From assembly GCF_019334805.1 (NCBI RefSeq), contig NZ_CP079822.1:868001-932000 (forward strand): DNA of 64,000 nucleotides. Reading direction: 5' to 3'. This document shows, piece by piece, positions 49,977 to 56,004 of this stretch (the stretch's first letter is position 1; each line of letters opens with the position of its first letter). Source of the DNA: Rothia mucilaginosa. GTDB lineage: Bacteria > Actinomycetota > Actinomycetes > Actinomycetales > Micrococcaceae. A model generated the notes under the pieces. It saw only the letters and a program-made list of their open reading frames with translations. It was not told the DNA's origin and made no database searches. The translations under genes and the position numbers were made by a program.

Positions 49977-51431
49977 TTAGTGCTGTGCCGCGCTGGTATC
50001 CTCGTCGGCGTGCATAGCGTCCAGGTCGGGGCGCTCATAACCGCCCTGAGCCTTCGAGGAGATGGCGTAGCCAATAGAAATCAGCACGAAGAAGACGATG
50101 CCGACCATGATGGATTCCTGAACACCCGAGCCGGGCAGCATGAACATTGCCGCCAGGGTCGCCAGAACACCCGCCAGAGCCAGGCCTGCGGTGACGCGGC
50201 CACCCAGAACAGTGAAGGAGGAGGCGTCCTTCTGGTCCTTCTTGTACGCCTGGTAGGTCAGCAGAATCATGACCCACACAACCAGGATGCACAGGGTCAC
50301 CAGCGCCATGAGCAGCGCAAAGATGTCGCCAATCTTGGCAACAGCCATCACGGTTGCCACGACAACGCCGGTGAAGGAGATGAGCAGAGCCACGACCGGC
50401 ACGCCGCGCGAGGAGGTGCGTGCAGCCACTGCGGGAGCCATACGGTCAGAGCCCAGGGCGTGCAGCAGGCGAGTTGCCGCGTACAGGGAGGCGTTAGCGC
50501 CAGAGAGCGCAGCAACGAGCACCACGAAGTTCATGATGTCCGCCGCGAAGGGGATACCCAGTTCAGAGAAGACGAGCACGAACGGCGACTCGGTCAGCTC
50601 CGAGTTCTGTGCGGCGGTCTGCCAGGGCACCAGGCACAGAATAATTGCCATGGACACCACGTAGAAGGTGGACAGGCGCCAAATCATTGCCTTCACGCTG
50701 GTTGCCACCGAGCGTGCCGGGTCTTTCGCCTCCGCTGCGGAGAGAGAAATCATTTCCACACCGCCGAAGGAGAACATGACAACAGCCATCGAAATCCAGA
50801 TGGATGCCGGGCCGTTGGGCAGGAAGCCACCGTCGTTCACGAGGTTTGCGGTACCCGCCGCGGCGTGACCGGGCAGGCCCACGAACACCAGCAGTACACC
50901 AATCACCATGAACACGATGACGGCAGAAACCTTAATCGAAGAGAGCATGAACTCCAGGGCGCCGAAGGACTTCACGCTCACCAGGTTCAGCACCAGAATA
51001 ATTGCGCCGAAGAGGGCGACGAACACAGCCAGGGGAACGTCCGGGAACCAGTACGCCATGTAGTGGCCAACCGCCACCAGCTCAGCGCCAGCCAGCGGCA
51101 CGGTGCACGCCCAATACGCCCAGCGAGTCAGGTAGCCGCTAAAGGGGTTCAGGTATCGGCTCGCAATGGTGCCGAAACCGCCCTGGACGGGGTGACGCAC
51201 GGACATTTCGCCCGCGCACGCAGCAATGGTTGCCGCAATCATCGAACCAATAGCGTAAGAGAGGATTGCGCCGGGGCCCGCAATTTTAATGGCGGAGGAG
51301 GAGCCCAGGAACAGGCCCGTACCCAGCGCCAAGCCCATCGCAATCATGGTCAACTGGCCGTGGGAGAGGGAACGATTCAACGAGTCGTTCTTCTCCGACT
51401 GCTCGGGGGTGTTCCCCTGCAGTTTAGACAT
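49977..51431 (-). CDS. amino-acid permease, APC superfamily (copy 2)
   Basis: A 484-residue paralogue of the preceding permease with the same motifs (LSHGQLTMIAMGLALGTGLF, GEMSVRHPVQGGFGTIAS) and the same order of membrane segments. Many blocks are almost identical, for example VMFSFGG-EMIS-SAAEAKDP, pointing to tandem duplication. Substrate is unknown. AAGAAAGAG precedes the ATG. A terminator and palindrome separate the two copies, so they may be controlled separately. Confidence 0.86.
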   Translation of the reverse strand: MSKLQGNTPEQSEKNDSLNRSLSHGQLTMIAMGLALGTGLFLGSSSAIKIAGPGAILSYAIGSMIAATIAACAGEMSVRHPVQGGFGTIASRYLNPFSGYLTRWAYWACTVPLAGAELVAVGHYMAYWFPDVPLAVFVALFGAIILVLNLVSVKSFGALEFMLSSIKVSAVIVFMVIGVLLVFVGLPGHAAAGTANLVNDGGFLPNGPASIWISMAVVMFSFGGVEMISLSAAEAKDPARSVATSVKAMIWRLSTFYVVSMAIILCLVPWQTAAQNSELTESPFVLVFSELGIPFAADIMNFVVLVAALSGANASLYAATRLLHALGSDRMAPAVAARTSSRGVPVVALLISFTGVVVATVMAVAKIGDIFALLMALVTLCILVVWVMILLTYQAYKKDQKDASSFTVLGGRVTAGLALAGVLATLAAMFMLPGSGVQESIMVGIVFFVLISIGYAISSKAQGGYERPDLDAMHADEDTSAAQH

Positions 51432-51484
51432 AACGTATCTCTTTCTTAGACATGCTGTGTATTGAATAAAGCTGAAATGGCAAT

Positions 51485-51510
51485 GCCGCCCGGTCGTTAG
51501 GCCGGGCGGC
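51485..51510 (-). terminator. terminator of yhhQ
   Basis: GCCGCCCGG and CCGGGCGGC form a 9-bp GC stem about 30 nt beyond the yhhQ stop on the minus strand. A T-run is lacking. Confidence 0.5.
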
Positions 51511-51538
51511 TCTGCACATCAGCTGTCAGGAGGTTAGC

Positions 51539-52267
51539 TTATGCCACGTACTCGAGTTCGTGACGCTTGAACCAACCAATAATCGGGTAGCTGATCGGCA
51601 TGAGGATCACCTCGACCAGGCACTTATAGATATAGCCAATCAGTACGTAGTTGATGAATGCTTCCACGGTGTCGATGCCGAGCACCGGTGCCGCAATGGA
51701 GCAGAAGATAACGGTATCGAGCAGCTCACCGACCAGGGTGGAGACGATCATACGCAGCCACAGGAAACGGCCCTTGCTTGCCTTCTTCATTGCCACCATG
51801 ACCCAGGCGTTCAGGGTCTGACCGAAGAGGTAACCGAGCAGGGAGCCCGTAAAAATCTGCCAGACCGGGCCGAGAACCTGCTCGAACGATTCCTGGCCTT
51901 TGTAGAAGCTCGCAGCGGGCAGGTGCACAATCAGCAGAAAGCACAGGGCGGCAAAAGCAGCCGCGGCAAAGGACGCCACAATCGCGCGGCGGGCACGCTT
52001 AAAGCCGTACACCTCAGAAAGAAGGTCGCCAATAACGTAGGCGAGCGGGAAGAGGAAGAAACCACCGTCGGTGACGATGGTGTTACCAATGAGGGGCAGC
52101 TCGAAGGGCAGCGGGCCGAACTCCACGCCCTTGGTTGCACCAATATTCGAAATGATCAGGATGACGCAGGATGCGCCCAGCAGCAGATCAAAGTAGCCGC
52201 GGCGACCAGCCCAGGGCACCGTAACGGTGCTCGTCTGAGCCTTAGATTCGCTAACGGGTTTAGCCAT
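51539..52267 (-). CDS. yhhQ: queuosine precursor transporter, YhhQ/VUT family
   Basis: A 242-residue membrane protein of the YhhQ (DUF165) family with about six segments. Family marks: SNIGATKGVEFG, FPLAYVIGDLLSEVYGFKRAR, and the late TLVGELLDTVIF. E. coli YhhQ imports preQ0/preQ1, and related members move queuine or preQ1; together with tgt at 43268 this suggests salvage of a queuosine precursor. The start is ATG 52267 (GGGGAAA upstream) or ATG 52291. A structured leader lies at 52318-52370. It is divergent from the 52501 gene. Confidence 0.85.
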   Translation of the reverse strand: MAKPVSESKAQTSTVTVPWAGRRGYFDLLLGASCVILIISNIGATKGVEFGPLPFELPLIGNTIVTDGGFFLFPLAYVIGDLLSEVYGFKRARRAIVASFAAAAFAALCFLLIVHLPAASFYKGQESFEQVLGPVWQIFTGSLLGYLFGQTLNAWVMVAMKKASKGRFLWLRMIVSTLVGELLDTVIFCSIAAPVLGIDTVEAFINYVLIGYIYKCLVEVILMPISYPIIGWFKRHELEYVA

Positions 52268-52317
52268 TACTTTCCCCAAGTCTTTCTTCATGCGATGTGT
52301 TTCTTCACGCAAGGTAC

Positions 52318-52370
52318 GAGCCCTCACGCGTGGTGGTGAACCTGCAATGCAGGGCAGGGGTCACCGGCTC
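52318..52370 (-). ncRNA. structured leader upstream of yhhQ
   Basis: Nested pairings are visible: outer GAGCC/GGCTC (52318-52322 with 52366-52370), inner GGTGA/TCACC (52335-52339 with 52361-52365) and a small CCTGC/GCAGG hairpin (52341-52353). It would lie in the mRNA leader of yhhQ. It does not match the preQ1 riboswitch classes as I know them; a new ligand-sensing element is possible but unproven. Confidence 0.35.
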
Positions 52371-52500
52371 GTCTGCCACCCGAGCCTATCTAATAGTACC
52401 TATATGCCGTGCCGGCGGCAGGTTTGTGGGCTTCGTTCAAGAGTGTGGACGCTCATGACCACCCCGCCAGCCTTCCTGACCGCACATTTACAATAAATGT

Positions 52501-53553
52501 ATGAAGAATCTGGGCCACGGAATTCACCGCACTGAGCAGGTGGTATCCCTGCTGGGGGCGGGGCGTGCGCTACGCGCCTCGCTTCGGCGGTCGGTACGGG
52601 GTTCTTCACAGCAGGTGCGGAGGCGGCGGCACCGTAACCAGCGGCGGCTGAGCGCGCATATTCCGCGTCTGTATCCGCTTTTTGCCTATGCGGCGCAGGC
52701 TGTGCGCACCGGTCTTTCCCTGCTGGAGCCGATGTTTCTGGCTTCGTCTGAGCTGCTCGGCTACCGGTCGTTTACGCATCGCGGGCGCAATATCTACTAT
52801 CGGGTCGATAACCTGAACCTTCTGTTCGAGTCTGAGTCTGCGCCCGGTGTGCTGTTCTATTTTGATGGCGACCACCTCTCCCGTGTGGGTAGCCGCCTGT
52901 TGCGCCGAGACTCCCCGTTGCGTGCCGAGTTGGCGCAGGTGGCAGCTGAGTTCAATATGCTGTCGGTGCCGGTGCTGTCGCCGGGTAGCCTGCGGGAGCC
53001 GCGTCTGGCCGATGGTGATTCTTATGCGCCTCCGCTGACCTATAACTGGTGGGTTCGTGCCCGCTCGAACGGCAGGATGGTTCGCGCCCTCATTGAGGAA
53101 ATTGCCCTGGCGTACGGGGTGGATACGAGCCGTATCTGGCTTGCGGGCTATTCGGGTGGCGCCGAGTTCCTCAGCTACGAGCTGCTGTCACACGATATTG
53201 AGTGGATTCGTGGAGGTGGCGCCACCTTTATCGGTGGCGGCGGTACTGACGGCGTGCCGGCTCGGGTGCGTGAGCGGGCTGCGCTGAATCCTTCTTCGCA
53301 TGCGCATCTGTTGATGAGCTGGCATGTGGGTGTGCTGGATGGTCGTTCGCCGTCGGCTCGTCGGCGTATGGCGACGAGTTCTGAGGGGAGTTGGTCGGCG
53401 CGGATTGCGGTGCAGGAGGGTAGTGCGTTCTACGAGGGTTTGGGTGCGCGGACTTTGTTGCAGGTGACTCCGGGGCGTGGCCATACGGGGTATCCGATTG
53501 CGTCGTTGGTGGGTGCTGATTTGGCGGCTGCTACGCGTTTGGGCTTCTTGTAG
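52501..53553 (+). CDS. alpha/beta hydrolase, esterase-like
   Basis: A 350-residue protein with a serine-hydrolase nucleophile elbow GYSGG (about residue 220) and a likely catalytic His in TPGRGHTGYP near the end; the Asp is probably in HVGVLDG. Residues 1-60 are Arg-rich with a short amphipathic start and no clear signal peptide. It resembles poly-hydroxyalkanoate-depolymerase-like esterases, but the substrate is unknown. TACAAT (52489-52494) lies 6 nt before the ATG with no Shine-Dalgarno, implying a leaderless message. Confidence 0.7.
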   Translation: MKNLGHGIHRTEQVVSLLGAGRALRASLRRSVRGSSQQVRRRRHRNQRRLSAHIPRLYPLFAYAAQAVRTGLSLLEPMFLASSELLGYRSFTHRGRNIYYRVDNLNLLFESESAPGVLFYFDGDHLSRVGSRLLRRDSPLRAELAQVAAEFNMLSVPVLSPGSLREPRLADGDSYAPPLTYNWWVRARSNGRMVRALIEEIALAYGVDTSRIWLAGYSGGAEFLSYELLSHDIEWIRGGGATFIGGGGTDGVPARVRERAALNPSSHAHLLMSWHVGVLDGRSPSARRRMATSSEGSWSARIAVQEGSAFYEGLGARTLLQVTPGRGHTGYPIASLVGADLAAATRLGFL

Positions 53554-53608
53554 TGCCGGTCGTTCTGTCATATTTGTGAAAATTCGCATGGATTGGGCAA
53601 ATTTCTTG

Positions 53609-53661
53609 GTGACACATTCGATAAATTCGTCATTTGCTGACGATTTGGGGTAGAGTGTCAC
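53609..53661. promoter_or_regulatory. nested inverted repeats at the TetR promoter
   Basis: Inner CGTCA-N5-TGACG (53628-53642) lies where a -35 would be; outer GTGACAC (53609-53615) and GTGTCAC (53655-53661) flank the -10-like TAGAGT (53651-53656). This fits autoregulation by the TetR protein. Confidence 0.5.
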
Positions 53662-53662
53662 T

Positions 53663-54358
53663 ATGCCTCGTATTTCTGCAGCAACCAACGCCGCCCAGCG
53701 CGAAAACACCAAGCGCGCCATCCTCAACTCCTTCGGCGAGATCCTCTACAACCGCGGCCTCTCCGGCCTGACCATGACCGACGTCGCCAAGAACGCCGGA
53801 ATCGGCCGCACCGCGGTCTACAACTACTTCGCCGACATGGGCGAACTGCTGGTCGCCTACGCCCTGGACGAGACCGAACGCTTCCTCAACGAGCTGCGCG
53901 TCGGCCTGGAGGGCATCGAAAACCCGATTGACCAGCTCGCGGTCTACATTCGCTTGCAAATCAACGACCTGGCGCGCCGCCACCTGCCTCCGGGCCCTGC
54001 GATGCGCTCCATGCTCTCCCCCGAGTCCTACGCGAAGCTCGGCAAGCACGTTCACGAGCTGCAGATGGTGCTCGCGCATATTCTTTCTGCCGCCATTGCC
54101 GAGAACTACATTCCGAAGAACGACATTCGCGAACTGGCGATGCTCGTGCACGGCTCCCTCTCCTCAAGCGCCGGTCGCGCCGAGGACGCACCGGATGAGG
54201 AAACCCGTGAGCGCCAGATTCTGAATACTATCCGTTTTATTCAGATGGGCCTGGGCGCGCGTTTTGACGCCGAGGGCAACCCGGTTCGCCTGGATTCCGA
54301 GGAGTCCCTGCCGGAGCAATCCCCGGTGCAGGAGGCGGGCCTGAAGGTTGCGTCCTAA
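53663..54358 (+). CDS. TetR-family transcriptional regulator
   Basis: A 231-residue TetR regulator. The DNA-binding part (about 15-65) has RAILNSFGEILYNRGLSG and VAKNAGIGRTAVYNYFADMG. The C-terminal ligand domain is not assignable. TAGAGT lies 6 nt before the ATG and there is no Shine-Dalgarno, so it is probably leaderless. Dyads at 53609-53661 overlap that promoter. The adjacent alpha/beta hydrolase (52501) could be a target. Confidence 0.85.
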   Translation: MPRISAATNAAQRENTKRAILNSFGEILYNRGLSGLTMTDVAKNAGIGRTAVYNYFADMGELLVAYALDETERFLNELRVGLEGIENPIDQLAVYIRLQINDLARRHLPPGPAMRSMLSPESYAKLGKHVHELQMVLAHILSAAIAENYIPKNDIRELAMLVHGSLSSSAGRAEDAPDEETRERQILNTIRFIQMGLGARFDAEGNPVRLDSEESLPEQSPVQEAGLKVAS

Positions 54359-54404
54359 GCGTGGTATCTCTGCGTAGCGGAACGTAGCTCAGTTATACGT
54401 CACA

Positions 54405-54453
54405 AAAATGCCGCGGACCTGATGCTTCTTTGCATCGGTCCGCGGCATTTTCT
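54405..54453 (+). terminator. terminator of the TetR gene
   Basis: AAAATGCCGCGGACC and GGTCCGCGGCATTTT form a strong stem with an inner GATGC/GCATC pair, about 50 nt past the stop. Confidence 0.88.
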
Positions 54454-54501
54454 GTATTCGGGTAGGCGTTTACGCGGTTAGGTTTTTACGCGAGTAGGTT
54501 T

Positions 54502-54825
54502 TTACGCGCCGGGCAGCAGCGCCGGGGAGATGGAGTCCAGGTCCAGTACGCGCGCATACATGACGGCGCGGCGGTGCAGGGCGTTACGCAGTGCGCGGTG
54601 CACGCCGTCTTCGAGGTAGAGTTCGCCTCCCCATTTGACGACGTGAGGGAAGAGGTCGCCGTAGAAGGTGGAGTCTTCGGCGAGTAGGGTCTCGAGGTTG
54701 AGGGTTTTTTGGGTGGTGATGAGGGTGTCGAGGCGTACCCGCTGCGGCGGGATTCCTCCCCAGTCGGCATGGGTCATGCCGTGCTGGGGGTAGGGGCGAC
54801 TATCGCCTACTTTTTTGAAGATCAT
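54502..54825 (-). CDS. small conserved protein, ParB-like fold
   Basis: A 107-residue protein of a type common next to tRNA-Ser in Micrococcales. The pattern PQRVRLDTLITTQKTLNLE and GELYLEDGVHRALRNALHRR looks like the ParB/sulfiredoxin fold, where a GxHR motif binds nucleotide. No partner ParA is present, so plasmid-type partition is unlikely. Function unknown. The first 38 codons are repeated in the duplicated copy at 55132-55272. Confidence 0.7.
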   Translation of the reverse strand: MIFKKVGDSRPYPQHGMTHADWGGIPPQRVRLDTLITTQKTLNLETLLAEDSTFYGDLFPHVVKWGGELYLEDGVHRALRNALHRRAVMYARVLDLDSISPALLPGA

Positions 54826-54910
54826 GGTGGTGCTTTCTGCAGGTATGGGGCGCTCCGATGGCGCCCGGAACCGTGGGGTTCTGAAGAAATAGTACCAAGG
54901 GGTATAAAAA

Positions 54911-54941
54911 ATCCCCGGTCTTAGATTCTAAGACCGGGGAT
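54911..54941 (-). terminator. terminator of tRNA-Ser copy 1
   Basis: ATCCCCGGTCTTAGA and TCTAAGACCGGGGAT form a 15-bp perfect stem round a single centre base; read on the minus strand it is followed by TTTTTTATAC. Confidence 0.85.
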
Positions 54942-54944
54942 CGG

Positions 54945-55032
54945 TGGCGGAGGATGGAGGATTTGAACCTCCGAGGGTGTTAACCCAACACGCGTTCCAG
55001 GCGTGCGCCATAGGCCGCTAGGCGAATCCTCC
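54945..55032 (-). tRNA. tRNA-Ser (anticodon GGA), copy 1
   Basis: Type II tRNA with a long variable arm: acceptor GGAGGAT/ATCCTCC, anticodon GGA in CTGGAAC, T-stem GGAGG/CCTCC and encoded CCA (54945-54947). The promoter is at 55058-55099. Confidence 0.96.
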
Positions 55033-55057
55033 AGCTATGTTTTCTACGCATTGCGTA

Positions 55058-55099
55058 GGCAACAAATAAAACCTTACTACGCTTTTGCTAAGCATGCAA
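55058..55099 (-). promoter_or_regulatory. promoter of tRNA-Ser copy 1
   Basis: Minus strand: TTGCAT (55099-55094), 17-nt spacer, TAAGGT (55076-55071), 7 nt, GTTGCC (55063-55058). It shares the stable-RNA layout of the rrn and tRNA-Arg promoters. Confidence 0.7.
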
Positions 55100-55131
55100 G
55101 CCCTGAGCAATAAAAATAACAGAAAGCACAT

Positions 55132-55272
55132 TTATGGATGCTTGTGCCCCTGTTTTTGGGTGGTGATAAGGGTGTCGAGGCGTACCCGCTGCGGCGGGAT
55201 TCCTCCCCAGTCGGCGTGGGTCATGCCGTGCTGGGGGTAGGGGCGACTATCGCCTACTTTTTTGAAAATCAT
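55132..55272 (-). pseudogene. truncated copy of the ParB-like gene
   Basis: The duplicated ATG (55272) and the first 38 codons match the gene at 54502, after which the reading frame crosses the duplication joint into six foreign codons (QGHKHP) and a stop. It lacks the conserved C-terminal GVHR half and is probably non-functional. Confidence 0.85.
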
Positions 55273-55357
55273 GGTGGTGCTTTCTCAGGTATGGGGCGCC
55301 TCGGCGGCACGTGTAACCGTGGGGTTCTGAAGAAATAGTACCAAGGGGTATAAAAAA

Positions 55358-55388
55358 TCCCCGGTCTTAGAATCTAAGACCGGGGATC
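55358..55388 (-). terminator. terminator of tRNA-Ser copy 2
   Basis: Same 15-bp perfect stem as copy 1, with A instead of T as the centre base, followed by a T-run on the minus strand. Confidence 0.85.
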
Positions 55389-55390
55389 GG

Positions 55391-55479
55391 TGGCGGAGGA
55401 TGGGGGATTTGAACCCCCGAGGGCTGTTAACCCAACACGCGTTCCAGGCGTGCGCCATAGGCCGCTAGGCGAATCCTCC
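55391..55479 (-). tRNA. tRNA-Ser (anticodon GGA), copy 2
   Basis: Same tRNA as copy 1 but with T-stem GGGGG/CCCCC instead of GGAGG/CCTCC and one extra base in the variable arm. The paired change keeps the stem intact. Anticodon GGA and encoded CCA are kept. Confidence 0.95.
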
Positions 55480-55504
55480 AGCTATGTTTTCTACGCATTG
55501 CGTA

Positions 55505-55546
55505 GGCAACAAATAAAACCTTACTACGCTTTTGCTAAGCACGCAA
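55505..55546 (-). promoter_or_regulatory. promoter of tRNA-Ser copy 2
   Basis: Minus strand: TTGCGT (55546-55541), 17-nt spacer, TAAGGT (55523-55518), 7 nt, GTTGCC (55510-55505). It differs from copy 1 only at the -35. Confidence 0.7.
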
Positions 55547-55685
55547 GCCCTGAATGGGAAAAGTAACAGAAAGCACATTTATGGATGCTTGTGCCCCTGT
55601 TTTTGGGCGGAGCGCCAGCGGAGCGGGCACGCAGTGCATATGACGGGTGTGAACTATCCAGGTACCCGTTTTTGGGCATGAAAAA

Positions 55686-55775
55686 ACCTCCTACGCACCC
55701 GCCATAGCTCGAATACCCTTGCTACCTTCCGGTCCTGGGGGAGTTTTCCAAGATAACGCCACGTAAGAGGCAAGA
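55686..55775 (-). ncRNA. ffs: signal recognition particle RNA, small 4.5S type
   Basis: The minus strand shows the SRP domain IV: CAGGACCGGAAGGTAGCA with the GGAA tetraloop and asymmetric loop. Ends pair as GCCTCTTACG with CGTAGGAGGT. It precedes dnaX on the other strand, a usual place for ffs in Actinobacteria. A candidate -10 TACACT is at 55784-55779. A run of T follows the 3' end. Exact ends are estimated. Confidence 0.9.
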
Positions 55776-56004
55776 ACCAGTGTACCGGATTTTTGGGTTC
55801 TTGGGAATTCGGTGTGTTCGCGGTATTTCTGTGGGCGTACATGCCGCCCGGGTGAGCGCCCGGGTGAGTGTCCATAGTAGGTGTCACGGTGGCGGTGGTG
55901 CGGTGACGTGTTCGCCGGTGACTGTCGGCCACTCGGGCTGAGGGGTAAAGCGTCTAAAATGGTAGGGATTGTCCTATCCGCACCCCCGAGTTGAAGAGGT
56001 TGCC

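Larger units (their letters stand above)
54711..55604. repeat. 447-bp tandem duplication
   Basis: Copy 1 is 54711-55157 and copy 2 is 55158-55604, with a constant offset of 447 apart from small indels. Each holds the 5' part of the ParB-like gene, a terminator hairpin, a tRNA-Ser and its promoter. TTTTTGGG occurs at both outer ends and the junction, pointing to microhomology-mediated duplication. Confidence 0.9.

Noticed and set aside
52318..52370. Known preQ1 riboswitch
   Set aside because: Neither the small class I pseudoknot pattern nor the class II/III layout could be matched; kept only as an unassigned structured leader.
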